From NCBI RefSeq assembly GCF_001010355.1, contig NZ_JPLA01000012.1, forward strand, positions 17,748 through 81,747: a stretch of DNA of 64,000 nt, read 5' to 3'. The stretch comes from Dyella japonica DSM 16301. Lineage in GTDB: Bacteria > Pseudomonadota > Gammaproteobacteria > Xanthomonadales > Rhodanobacteraceae. Positions 8,744 to 17,102 of this stretch are shown piece after piece. The translations under genes were made by a program, and so were the position numbers. Each line of letters opens with the position of its first letter. Within the stretch, counting starts at the first letter, position 1. The notes beneath the pieces were generated by a model, which was not told the origin of the DNA, did no database searches, and saw nothing but the letters and a program-made list of their open reading frames with translations.

Positions 8744-9799
8744 GTGTTGCGCAACCCCACCATCAAGGATGTCGCCAAGCGTTCCGGCGTTTCGCTCAAG
8801 ACCGTCTCGCGCGTCATCAACCACGAGGCCTCGGTTCGCGCCGATACGCGCGAAAAGGTCGAGCGCGCGATCGAGGCCCTGGGCTACCAGCCCAATCCTT
8901 CCGCGCGCGGTCTGCGCAGCACGCATGCCTATGCGATCGGGCTGGTCTACGACAACCCGAACGCGCACTACGTGATCAGCATGCAGGACGGCGTGTTGTC
9001 CGCCTGCCGCGAGCGTGGCTTCGGTCTGCTGATCCATCCCTGCGATTCGACCTCGCCCGATCTGGCGGCGGAACTGTGCGCGCTGGTCGAACGCAATCGA
9101 CTCGCCGGGCTTGTGCTGGCGCCGCCGATGTCCGAGCAGGCGGAGCTGGTCAATACGCTGATCGCCAACGACATCAGCTTCGTGCGCATCATTTCTTCGC
9201 GCGACGATCCCCATGACGGCGCACCGTGCGTCTACATCGACGACCGCAGCGCCGCCTACGCGATCACCGAACACCTGATCCAGATGGGCCACAAGCGCAT
9301 CGGCTTCCTGTGGGGCGAACCGCACCATCGGTCCAGCCCGGAGCGTTACCAGGGTTATGCCGACGCGCTGCGCGATTACGGCCTGCCGCTGGACAAGAAG
9401 CTGGTGCTGCCCGGCCGCTATGCGTTCGACGATGGTTTCCGCGGCGCCCGCAAGCTGCTTGCGCTGAAGGATCCGCCGACCGCGATCTTCGGCAGCAACG
9501 ATGAAATCGCCGCGGGCGTGCTCGCCGCGGCCCGTTCGAGCAACGTGGATGTGCCGTGGGGGCTGTCCATCGCCGGCTTCGAGGACAGTCCGTTCTCCAA
9601 GCAGGCCTGGCCCGCACTTACCACCGCGCGGCAGTCCACCAGCGACATCGGCCGCCATGCGGCGCTGCAGCTGATGGCCGAATTGCAGCGCAAATCCGGC
9701 GCCGCGGTCGAACTGCCGCACAGCGAATGTTTTGTACCCGAATTGGTCGTGCGTGGATCCACCGCGCCACCGCAAACCCCGGCGCCCCGCAAGGGCTGA
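8744..9799 (+). CDS. nagQ: LacI-family transcriptional regulator of the GlcNAc locus (NagQ-like)
   Basis: A 351-residue repressor with an N-terminal LacI helix-turn-helix ('TIKDVAKRSGVSLKTVSRVI', residues 5-24) and a periplasmic-binding-protein-like sensor domain. I chose GTG 8744 because GGAG lies six bases upstream (8734-8737); a TTG at 8729 in the same frame has no such site. It is encoded between the permease and the deaminase, the position taken by NagQ in Xanthomonas. It probably binds the TGACAACGTTGTCA-type sites at 6988 and 7242. Inducer and target range are inferred from the family. Confidence 0.88.
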   Translation: MLRNPTIKDVAKRSGVSLKTVSRVINHEASVRADTREKVERAIEALGYQPNPSARGLRSTHAYAIGLVYDNPNAHYVISMQDGVLSACRERGFGLLIHPCDSTSPDLAAELCALVERNRLAGLVLAPPMSEQAELVNTLIANDISFVRIISSRDDPHDGAPCVYIDDRSAAYAITEHLIQMGHKRIGFLWGEPHHRSSPERYQGYADALRDYGLPLDKKLVLPGRYAFDDGFRGARKLLALKDPPTAIFGSNDEIAAGVLAAARSSNVDVPWGLSIAGFEDSPFSKQAWPALTTARQSTSDIGRHAALQLMAELQRKSGAAVELPHSECFVPELVVRGSTAPPQTPAPRKG

Positions 9800-9861
9800 G
9801 GTCGCGCTCGCGCACCTTGGCCTCGCGGCATGCGCCTCGTGCATGTCACCGAGATAGGACG

Positions 9862-10896
9862 ATGAAACAAGCAAGCGAGACCCTGATGTACCGCGAGGCC
9901 CACGAGGCGGCCGCCGTGGTCGAGCGCCAGCTGCGCGAGAACGCGCCGATCCTGAAGAAGCTCGGCGAGCAGCTGCGGGCCAAACCGCCCCGCTTCATCG
10001 TCACCTGTGCGCGTGGCAGCTCCGATCACGCCGCTGCCTATGCCAAATACGTGTTCGAGACCCGCCTGGGCCTGATCACCGCGTCGGCTTCGCCGTCCAT
10101 CTCGTCCATCTACGACGCCGACTTGCATATGGACGGCGCCTTGTTCGTCGCCATCTCGCAGTCGGGCAAGAGTCCTGACCTGCTGCGCAGCGCGCAGGCT
10201 GCCAAGGACGCCGGCGCCCACGTGGTGGCCCTGGTCAACGTGGAAGATTCCCCGCTGGCGCAGATGGCCGACACCTTCGTGCCGCTGCGCGCCGGCCCGG
10301 AGCTGAGCGTGGCCGCGACCAAGAGCTACCTCGCCACGCTCGCTGCCGTGCTGCAGCTCACCGCGCACTGGAGCAACGACGCCACGCTGCACGAGGTGGT
10401 CGATCGCCTGCCGGACGATCTGCGTCGTGGCTGGGACTGCGACTGGAGCGCGATGGTCAAGGGCCTCACCGGTGCGAGCAGCCTGTTCGTGGTCGGCCGC
10501 GGTTTTGGTTTCGGCGCCGCGTTGGAAGCAGCGCTCAAGCTCAAGGAAACCTGCGGACTCCATGCCGAAGCCTTCAGCGCCGCCGAAGTGAAGCACGGCC
10601 CGATGGCCATCGTGGGCGCGGACTTTCCGGTGCTGTTCTTCGCCCAGGACGACGGCACGCAGGACAACACCATCGCCGTCGCTAACGAGTTCCGCGCGCG
10701 CGGCGCGCGCGTCTTCATCGCGGCGCCGGGCAATCACGATCCCGACAAGCTGCCGCTGCCCGACAACATCGCGCCCATCGTGACGCCGCTGCTGGCCGTG
10801 CAGAGTTTCTATCGCGCCGCCAGCGCGCTGTCGCTGGCGCGCGGTTTCGATCCGGACGTACCGCCGCATCTGCGCAAGGTCACGGAGACCATGTAA
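9862..10896 (+). CDS. nagB: SIS-domain glucosamine-6-phosphate deaminase (NagB-II type)
   Basis: A 344-residue protein with two SIS (sugar isomerase) domains, related to the isomerase half of GlmS but without a glutaminase domain. Motifs are 'TCARGSSDHAAAYAKY' near 49-64, 'ISQSGKSPDLLRSAQAA' near 95-111 and 'HAEAFSAAEVKHGPM' near 235-249. NagB-II enzymes of this type replace the classical NagB in Xanthomonas and Shewanella and turn glucosamine-6-phosphate into fructose-6-phosphate and ammonia. The ATG at 9862 has AGGA upstream. Its stop overlaps the nagA start (TAATG), so the two are coupled. The pairing with nagA makes a GlmS-like biosynthetic role unlikely. Confidence 0.9.
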   Translation: MKQASETLMYREAHEAAAVVERQLRENAPILKKLGEQLRAKPPRFIVTCARGSSDHAAAYAKYVFETRLGLITASASPSISSIYDADLHMDGALFVAISQSGKSPDLLRSAQAAKDAGAHVVALVNVEDSPLAQMADTFVPLRAGPELSVAATKSYLATLAAVLQLTAHWSNDATLHEVVDRLPDDLRRGWDCDWSAMVKGLTGASSLFVVGRGFGFGAALEAALKLKETCGLHAEAFSAAEVKHGPMAIVGADFPVLFFAQDDGTQDNTIAVANEFRARGARVFIAAPGNHDPDKLPLPDNIAPIVTPLLAVQSFYRAASALSLARGFDPDVPPHLRKVTETM

Positions 10897-12050
10897 TGGG
10901 CACGCCACTGACCGCACTCATCAATGCTCGCCTGCTGACCGATCACGGTCCGCGCGAGGGACTGGCTGTGCTGGTGCGCGGCGAGCGCATCGAAGCGATC
11001 GTGCGCGAGGACGACAAGCGCATTGCGGATGCCACGAAGCACGATCTCAAGCGCCAATTGCTGCTGCCCGGCTTCATCGATGTGCAGGTCAACGGCGGCG
11101 GCGGCGTGCTGTTCAATGCCGAACCCACAGTGGAGGCACTGGCGACCATCGGCGCCGCGCACCGCAAGTTCGGCACCACGGGGTTTCTGCCCACCCTGAT
11201 CACCGATACCGCGGACGTGATGCGCAAGGCGCTCGATGCGGTGGACGCTGCTATCGACCAGGGCGTGCCCGGCGTGCTGGGCATCCATCTCGAAGGGCCG
11301 TTTCTCGCCACCGCGCGCAAAGGCATCCACGATGCCTCGCTGTTCCGCCTGCCCGATGCCGACGACATCGCCGCGATCACGCGCAATCGCCGTGGCGTGG
11401 TGATGCTTACGCTGGCGGTGGAAGAAGTGCCGCGCGACACCATTCGCCAGCTCAGCGAAGCCGGTGTGCTCGTCGTCGCCGGCCACACTGCCGCCACGTA
11501 TCACGCCACGCGTGCCGCGCTCGATGCCGGCGTGTGCGGCTTCACCCATCTGTACAACGCGATGACGCCGCTGGGCAGCCGTGAGCCCGGCGTGGTCGGC
11601 GCGGCGCTGGACGATCCGCACAGCTGGTGCGGCCTGATCGTCGACGGCCATCACGTGCATCCGGTCGCGCTGCGCGTGGCGATTGCTGCGAAGGCCAAGG
11701 GCAAGAGCGTGCTGGTCACCGACGCGATGCCGCCGGTGGGCGCGGACAGTCCCGAGTACGTGCTCAACGGCCAGACCATCATCGCCCGCGACGGCATCTG
11801 CCAGAGCGACGACGGCGTGCTCGCGGGCTCCGCGCTGGATATGGCCACGGGCGTGCGCAATCTGGTCAACATGGTCGGCCTGCCGCTGGCCGAAGCCTCG
11901 CGCATGGCCAGCGCCTATCCTGCCGCGTGGCTGGGACTGGATCGTACGCATGGTCGACTCGTCGCAGGGCAGCAGGCGGATTTCGCCGTGATGGACGAGA
12001 AGCTGGTGGTGACGGAGACGTGGATTTCAGGCGTGCGTTACGAGGCCTGA
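10896..12050 (+). CDS. nagA: N-acetylglucosamine-6-phosphate deacetylase
   Basis: A 384-residue amidohydrolase, the usual NagA length. It removes acetate from GlcNAc-6-phosphate in the cytoplasm. Visible motifs are 'LLPGFIDVQVNGGGG' (about 52-66), the metal Glu in 'GIHLEGPFL' (about 130-138), metal His residues in 'VVAGHTAATY' and 'GFTHLYNAM', and the catalytic Asp in 'VLVTDAMPPVG'. Its start codon shares a base with the stop of the deaminase gene. It is the last gene of the rightward nag unit, and REP-like repeats follow its stop within about 15 bases. Confidence 0.95.
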   Translation: MGTPLTALINARLLTDHGPREGLAVLVRGERIEAIVREDDKRIADATKHDLKRQLLLPGFIDVQVNGGGGVLFNAEPTVEALATIGAAHRKFGTTGFLPTLITDTADVMRKALDAVDAAIDQGVPGVLGIHLEGPFLATARKGIHDASLFRLPDADDIAAITRNRRGVVMLTLAVEEVPRDTIRQLSEAGVLVVAGHTAATYHATRAALDAGVCGFTHLYNAMTPLGSREPGVVGAALDDPHSWCGLIVDGHHVHPVALRVAIAAKAKGKSVLVTDAMPPVGADSPEYVLNGQTIIARDGICQSDDGVLAGSALDMATGVRNLVNMVGLPLAEASRMASAYPAAWLGLDRTHGRLVAGQQADFAVMDEKLVVTETWISGVRYEA

Positions 12051-12063
12051 TGCATGGCTCTTT

Positions 12064-12252
12064 GTGGGAGGCCACCCTGTGGGCGACTGGTGTGACGCAA
12101 CGTCACACCGCCCTCGGGGCGTCGCGCACAGGGTGCGCTCCCACAGAAACATCGAACCTTGACGCACCCTTGTAGGAGCCCACCTTGTGGGCGACCGCGA
12201 CGCTCGGCGTCGCCGCTCTGTCGGCTGGTCGCGCACAGGGTGCGCTCCCACA
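12064..12252. repeat. two REP-like inverted repeat pairs
   Basis: Two copies (12064-12145 and 12171-12252) of the window's main repeat. Each has a left arm of the type GGAGSCCACCYTGTGGGCGAC, a short variable centre and a right arm reading GCGCACAGGGTGCGCTCC. They sit between nagA and the convergent LTA-synthase-like gene and could act as a bidirectional terminator. Confidence 0.8.
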
Positions 12253-12277
12253 ACGAAGGGTCATCGCCGGACAGTGC

Positions 12278-14002
12278 TTACTCGTACACGTGCAACCGAT
12301 TGAAGATCCACGCGTGGTACGACTTCACCAGGTCCGGCTGCGCGCAATCGGTATACAACCCGTTGCAGCGCGTGCGCAGCGAGATCGCCGCCGAGAAATA
12401 CGGATCGGTCGGCAGGTCAGCAGCCTGCAGCACCATGCTCGGCAGCAGGGCGATGTCGAGCATCGGGTAATGCGGCAGGTTCGCACCCTGGAAGTTGCTC
12501 TTGATCATGTAATAGGTGAGGTAGTCCTTGACCGAGGACAACTCATCCGGCCACGTGCGCGGCATCTCGCGGATCAAACCGCTGAACGAGGGCTGGTGAT
12601 CGCCGAAGTGCACGATGACGGTAGGCTGCGCGCGATCAAGGAAATCATGTTCCAGGCCGTGCATCGCCGCGTCGGAGTTGTGCAGGTTCGCCAGGTAGGT
12701 GTTGAAGTTGAGCGACTCGCGCGTCGGCAGGCCCTTGAGCACGCCCTTGTTGAACGGCGCCGGCAGCGACGACAACGGATCGGTGTCGTGCGGGCCGTGC
12801 TGCGCCAGGGTCAGGATCATCACGAAGACGGGCTGGCCCGGCTTCTTCACCTTGTCGTAGACGCGCTTGGCCGCGTCGAACATTTGCTTGTCGGTCTCTT
12901 CCCACTCTTCCAGACCCAGCTGGCCGGCATCGTAGAACTGATCGAAGCCATAGGCACGATAGGCGTTGCGTCCGTTGAGGAAGGCACCATTGGTCGGATA
13001 GATCGCCACGGTGAGATAGCCTAGGCGCTGCAGCTGGCGCGGCAGGCTGTCCTGCACGTGCGGGGCAAGCACGTACGGGGCGTACATGCCGCCCGGACCG
13101 AAGATGTCCTGCGGCATGCCGGTCAGCGTGGCGAATTCGCTTACCCAGGTGCCACCGCCAAAGGTGTGCACGCGCATCGGGCCGGTCGAGCGCGTGCGCA
13201 CGTCCGGCTTGAACATCGCCACGCGGCATTCGGGGATATTGCACTGGGTGAAGTTGGACGGGTTGAAGGTGCTCTCTTCCAGCACCTGCACGATGTCCGG
13301 ATACGATTCGGGCGAGCGCGGGATCGCGGCCGGTTCGCCCGACGCCGTGGAACCCCACTCCTGCTCGGCCTGGGCGTCATCGCCCATGTCCGGCATGCGC
13401 ACGTCCGAGTCGCTGAAGTTGACGAAGAAGTTGGTGATCTGCGCGTCGTCGGAGAGCTTCTCCCACACGTTGCGCGCATGCACCTCGGCGAACGGGCCGT
13501 TCGGCAGCAGGCACACCCAGAACGCCAGCCCCCACAGCGCCATGCCACCCAGGCGCACGCTCCACGCACGACGGCGGCTGAGATGCGCCACCAGTCGACG
13601 ATCGAAATGCCACACCGCCCACAGCACCAGCGGCGTCACCACGCACACCACCAGGGACAGCATCCACAGGTGCGGGTAATGGCCCAGCGTTTCGAGCAGG
13701 CTGCTGCGCGCGTAATAGACGAAGTCCGCCGGCATCAGCGGCGAATCGAGGTAGCGCAGCTTCATCACGGACAGGAAGTTCAGCCCGAGGAACAGGCCGC
13801 CGCTCAGCACCAGGGCCGTGGCCGGACGCGCGAACGCCGACAGCAGCATGCCGAACGCACACACCATCAGCGCGATCACGAACGCCTGCTGCAACAAGGC
13901 GGGCTCGCGCAGCGCGGTCATGTTGACGCAGAACAGGAAAAATCCTGCCGCGACCAGCCATGGTCCGGTTTTCTTCAGAAAGCCTAGTGTTCGTTGCGGC
14001 AT
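12278..14002 (-). CDS. LTA synthase/OpgB-like membrane phosphoglycerol transferase (alkaline phosphatase superfamily)
   Basis: A 574-residue protein with five predicted N-terminal membrane helices (about 12-205) and a large periplasmic sulfatase-like domain. Motifs are 'VLEESTFNPS' near residue 240, where the catalytic Thr is expected, 'FGGGTWVSEFATLTGMP' near 280 and 'VIVHFGDHQPSF' near 465, which supplies metal ligands. The family transfers phosphoglycerol or phosphoethanolamine from lipids to glucans, teichoic acids or other envelope glycans; OpgB decorates periplasmic beta-1,2-glucan. The exact acceptor cannot be read from the sequence. It is a single gene facing leftward, divergent from the CpdB-like gene. 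Confidence 0.85.
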   Translation of the reverse strand: MPQRTLGFLKKTGPWLVAAGFFLFCVNMTALREPALLQQAFVIALMVCAFGMLLSAFARPATALVLSGGLFLGLNFLSVMKLRYLDSPLMPADFVYYARSSLLETLGHYPHLWMLSLVVCVVTPLVLWAVWHFDRRLVAHLSRRRAWSVRLGGMALWGLAFWVCLLPNGPFAEVHARNVWEKLSDDAQITNFFVNFSDSDVRMPDMGDDAQAEQEWGSTASGEPAAIPRSPESYPDIVQVLEESTFNPSNFTQCNIPECRVAMFKPDVRTRSTGPMRVHTFGGGTWVSEFATLTGMPQDIFGPGGMYAPYVLAPHVQDSLPRQLQRLGYLTVAIYPTNGAFLNGRNAYRAYGFDQFYDAGQLGLEEWEETDKQMFDAAKRVYDKVKKPGQPVFVMILTLAQHGPHDTDPLSSLPAPFNKGVLKGLPTRESLNFNTYLANLHNSDAAMHGLEHDFLDRAQPTVIVHFGDHQPSFSGLIREMPRTWPDELSSVKDYLTYYMIKSNFQGANLPHYPMLDIALLPSMVLQAADLPTDPYFSAAISLRTRCNGLYTDCAQPDLVKSYHAWIFNRLHVYE

Positions 14003-14195
14003 GGTCGAGAGGCCCCCTGTTTGGCCCGGGTGTCATTCGAGCGCAATTCTACGGACTTGCAACTGTCACATGCACAATGGCCGGCAACGGCCAAACGGCG
14101 GCCCCATGCGGTTCAGCAGCCGTTGCGCCGGCAAGCGGACATGCCGATCTGCTAGGTTTCCCGGTTTCCCCCGTTGCCCACCCATGGACAGGCCG

Positions 14196-16184
14196 ATGAC
14201 CCACCGCCTTCTTCCCCTCGCCGCCCTCGCCGCCGCCGTGCTGGCCGGCTGCGCCAGCCAGGCCACCCGCCATTCCACCGCCCTGCCCGACGGCAGCCGC
14301 GCCCAGGTGGCGATCCTGGAAACCACCGACGTCCACTCCAACGTGCTCAGCTACGACTATTACAAGCAGCGCGAGGACGACACCGTGGGCTACGAGCGCG
14401 TGGCCACCCTGATCCGCCGGGCCCGGGCGCAGTACCCCAACAGCTTCCTGTTCGACAGCGGCGACACCATCCAGGGCAGCGTGCTGGCCGACTACCAGTC
14501 GCTGGTGAAGCCGGTGGGCTGCGACGAGGAACTGGGCATCTACCGCGCCATGGACGCCATGGGCTACGACGGCGGCACCGCCGGCAACCACGAGTTCAAC
14601 TACGGCCTGGGCTTTCTCTCCCAGGTCACCGGCACGCCGATGAACGTGGAGGGCGGCCACGCCAACCACTGCGCTGGCCCGCATTTCCCGCTGGTGCTGT
14701 CCAATGTGTTCAGCAGCCGCGACGGCGCGCCGATCTTCAAGCCCTGGACGGTGGTGCAGAAGGACATCACCGTGACCGGCCCGGATGGCAGTACGCGCAA
14801 AGTGCCGCTCAAGGTCGGCATCATCGGCTTCACGCCGCCGCCGATCCTGGACTGGGACAAGCAGAACCTGGCCGGCAAGGTGACCGTCACCGGCGTGGTC
14901 GAAGCCGCCCAGAAATACCTGCCGGAGCTGGAAGCGCAGCACCCGGACCTCGTCGTCGCCGTGCTGCACGGCGGCCTCAATACCGCGCCGTACACGCCCG
15001 ACATGGAGAACGGCGGCTGGTACCTGGCCGGCGTACCCGGCATCGACGTGCTGCTGATGGGCCATTCGCACACGGAGTTCCCGGGCCCACACTACAAGGG
15101 CATGAAGGACGTGGACGCCGAACGCGGCTTCGTGCGCGGCAAGCCGGCGGTGATGGGCGGCTTTTTCGGCAAGGACCTGGGCGTGATCGACCTGGCGCTG
15201 CAGCGCAAGGACGGCCACTGGGTGATCGACGACAGCCAGACGCACAGCGAAGTGCGCCCGATCTGCCCCAAGAAGAACGAGTGCGTGCCGGCGGACCCGG
15301 CCATTGCGCCGCTGGTGAAGCAGGCGCACGAAGCGGCCGTGCAATACGTCAACACGCCGATCGGCGAGACGCGCGTGCATCTGAGCAGCTACTTCGCCGA
15401 CGAGGGCAATATGACGGCGCTGGCGCCAATCAACGCGGCCATGCGCGACTACGTGCAAAGCGAGTTGCCCAAGACGCATCCGGAGCTGGCCAAGCTGCCG
15501 GTGCTCTCGGCCGCCGCGGCGTTCCGCACCGGCTTCGGCGGTCCGGATGACTACACCGACATTGCCGTCGGCCCGCTCACCCTGCGCAGCGCCGCGGATC
15601 TGTACTTCTATCCGAACACGCTCTCGGCGGTGAAGGTGGACGGTGCCGGCCTGAAGGCCTGGCTGGAAAAAGCGGCCGAGCGTTTCAACCGCATCGACCC
15701 CAGCAAGGACGGCGTGCAGGAACTGATCAGCGACCGCCTGCCTGGTTACAACTTCGACCAGATCCAAGGCGAGCTGAGCTACCAGATCGACGTGACCAAG
15801 CCGGCCGGCGAGCGCATCGTCAAGCTCAGCTACAGGGGCAAGCCGGTGAAGCCGGACCAGCCATTCGTGGTGGCCACCAACAACTACCGCGCCAGCGGCG
15901 GCGGCAACTTCCCGGGTCTGGACGGCAACAACATCGTGCTGGCCGCACCCGACGGCGCCCGCGAAATCCTGGCCAAGTGGCTGCAGCGCAAGCAGACCCT
16001 GACCGCCAAGGACTTGCCCGCCACGTCGTGGCATTTCGTGCCGGTGAAGACGCGCGGCGAGGTGGTGTTCAAAGCTGCCTCGAACAAGCAGGACGTGGCA
16101 CGCGAAGCGGGGCTGAAGAACATCCGCCAGCTCAAGGACAACGGCGACGGCACGGCGCTGTACGCGATCGACTTGTCGCACTGA
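14196..16184 (+). CDS. cpdB: CpdB-like 2',3'-cyclic nucleotide phosphodiesterase/3'-nucleotidase, lipoprotein
   Basis: A 662-residue metallophosphatase plus C-terminal 5'-nucleotidase domain. I chose ATG 14196 (ACAGG upstream) because it opens a lipoprotein signal peptide with lipobox 'LAGC' around residue 19; the ATG at 14184 is also possible. Metal-site motifs are 'ETTDVHSN' near 45, 'FDSGDTIQG' near 86, 'GTAGNHEFNYG' near 130 and 'LLMGHSHTEF' near 287. 'VVATNNYRASGGGNFPG' near 560 is the C-terminal substrate motif. The enzyme would recover nucleosides from RNA breakdown products in the periplasm. Most CpdB proteins are soluble, so a lipid anchor is a small departure. Confidence 0.9.
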   Translation: MTHRLLPLAALAAAVLAGCASQATRHSTALPDGSRAQVAILETTDVHSNVLSYDYYKQREDDTVGYERVATLIRRARAQYPNSFLFDSGDTIQGSVLADYQSLVKPVGCDEELGIYRAMDAMGYDGGTAGNHEFNYGLGFLSQVTGTPMNVEGGHANHCAGPHFPLVLSNVFSSRDGAPIFKPWTVVQKDITVTGPDGSTRKVPLKVGIIGFTPPPILDWDKQNLAGKVTVTGVVEAAQKYLPELEAQHPDLVVAVLHGGLNTAPYTPDMENGGWYLAGVPGIDVLLMGHSHTEFPGPHYKGMKDVDAERGFVRGKPAVMGGFFGKDLGVIDLALQRKDGHWVIDDSQTHSEVRPICPKKNECVPADPAIAPLVKQAHEAAVQYVNTPIGETRVHLSSYFADEGNMTALAPINAAMRDYVQSELPKTHPELAKLPVLSAAAAFRTGFGGPDDYTDIAVGPLTLRSAADLYFYPNTLSAVKVDGAGLKAWLEKAAERFNRIDPSKDGVQELISDRLPGYNFDQIQGELSYQIDVTKPAGERIVKLSYRGKPVKPDQPFVVATNNYRASGGGNFPGLDGNNIVLAAPDGAREILAKWLQRKQTLTAKDLPATSWHFVPVKTRGEVVFKAASNKQDVAREAGLKNIRQLKDNGDGTALYAIDLSH

Positions 16185-16261
16185 GCCAGGCACTGGCGGC
16201 GCACGCGCGGCGGCGTAGACTGCGCCGCGCGTTCACCCACGGCATGCCCGGAGGCAAAGCC

Positions 16262-16513
16262 ATGCAAGGCGACAAGACCTACTGGTTCCCCGCTAAACGT
16301 TACGGTTGGGGTTGGGGTTTTCCCACCACGTGGCAGGGCTTGCTGGTCTTGTTCGGGTACATCGCCTTGATGGGCTGCGGCACGGTGTGGTTGAAGGCCG
16401 AGCATGCGCAGGGCTGGTTCCTGGCCTATGCGTTCGCGCTTACGGCGGTGCTGCTGTTTGTTTGCTGGTTCAAGGGCGAGCCGGCGAGCTGGCGCTGGGG
16501 CGATCGGGACTGA
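16262..16513 (+). CDS. small inner-membrane protein of unknown function
   Basis: An 83-residue protein with two hydrophobic segments (about 23-41 and 50-67) and a Trp/Tyr-rich N-terminus ('YWFPAKRYGWGWGFPTTWQG'). ATG 16262 is preceded by GGAGG seven bases upstream, so expression is well supported. It lies 77 bases after the cpdB-like gene on the same strand. I do not recognise a named family beyond a general resemblance to small conserved membrane proteins of Lysobacterales. No function can be given. Confidence 0.75.
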   Translation: MQGDKTYWFPAKRYGWGWGFPTTWQGLLVLFGYIALMGCGTVWLKAEHAQGWFLAYAFALTAVLLFVCWFKGEPASWRWGDRD

Positions 16514-16520
16514 GCGTTTG

Positions 16521-16709
16521 TTGAAGGCCACGCTGTGGGCGACCGCCGCGTAACGTCGTCATCGCTCCGTAGGGTGGTCGCGCACAGGGTGCGCTCCTAC
16601 AAGAAGCCTCCAGCTTGACGCAGCCTCGTAGGAGCCCACCCTGTGGGCGACCGCGGCGCGGCAGCGTCGCCGCTTCGTAGGTGGGTCGCGCACAGGGTGC
16701 GCTCCTACA
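16521..16709. repeat. two REP-like inverted repeat pairs
   Basis: Copies at 16521-16602 and 16628-16709, same family as at 12064. The right arms here end GCTCCTAC rather than GCTCCCAC. They fill the first half of the 419-base gap between the small membrane protein and the thr leader; the second half holds the thr promoter candidate. Confidence 0.8.
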
Positions 16710-16817
16710 AGAGCGGTTCGCGCAGGTGAGGCATTGAACTGCTACACCGCTGCAACACCTTGTATCGCCGGCTCGACGACCTCGCCCAAAGCGCGCCAAA
16801 AGTTTCAAACGAATCTG

Positions 16818-16847
16818 TTGACTGCAGTGCAGCATCGGGCCTAAGGT
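16818..16847 (+). promoter_or_regulatory. candidate sigma-70 promoter of the thr operon
   Basis: TTGACT at 16818-16823 and TAAGGT at 16842-16847 are separated by 18 bases. The site lies about 85 bases before the leader peptide start, a sensible distance for an attenuated operon. The -10 box is a weak match, so the call is tentative. Confidence 0.45.
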
Positions 16848-16932
16848 CAAGCCATGTCGCCGTCCATTGCGCCAGCACGCATGTTCCCGCACCCGGTCCA
16901 CACCGGGGCCGCGTCGCTGTTCGCCGGTGCCA

Positions 16933-17007
16933 TGACCCTCGCCACCACGACCACCACCACGACCACTATTACCACCAGGTCGGGGTGGAGCTGCGTGCGC
17001 GAATAAG
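16933..17007 (+). CDS. thrL: thr operon leader peptide (ThrL-like)
   Basis: A 24-codon reading frame with 11 Thr codons and one Ile, including the run 'TTTTTTTTITT' at residues 5-15. Enteric ThrL has the same kind of Thr/Ile run. It ends 95 bases before the homoserine dehydrogenase gene and is followed by a GC-rich hairpin. Ribosome stalling on the Thr codons when charged tRNA-Thr is scarce would allow read-through into thrABC. The ATG has no clear Shine-Dalgarno, which lowers confidence in exact start but not in the Thr run itself. Confidence 0.75.
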
Positions 17008-17022
17008 TTTCTGACGCAAACG

Positions 17023-17047
17023 GCCCCGCCCTCGATGAGGCGGGCCG
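17023..17047 (+). terminator. candidate thr attenuator hairpin
   Basis: GGCCCCGCC (17023-17031) pairs with GGCGGGCC (17040-17047) with one bulged C and an eight-base loop. It lies 15 bases after the leader stop. No U-run follows directly, only GGCGCATTCTCC, so it may be a weak or Rho-assisted terminator. Confidence 0.5.
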
Positions 17048-17102
17048 GCGCATTCTCCGACTCCCCTCCGCGAGCACGGGCCATCCACAAGGAGAGGCCA
17101 TC

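Noticed and set aside
12278..14002. Link of the LTA-synthase-like gene to the beta-1,2-glucan locus as an OpgB
   Set aside because: OpgB does act on beta-1,2-glucans, but the gene is 7 kb away, in another unit and lacks the shared operator, so a functional link is not supported.
14049..16193. 714-codon open frame on the minus strand
   Set aside because: Antisense to the CpdB-like gene, with repetitive low-information sequence.
16760..17014. 84-codon His-rich frame over the thr leader
   Set aside because: Its His run is the out-of-frame reading of the leader's Thr codons; the Thr-rich frame fits operon logic.
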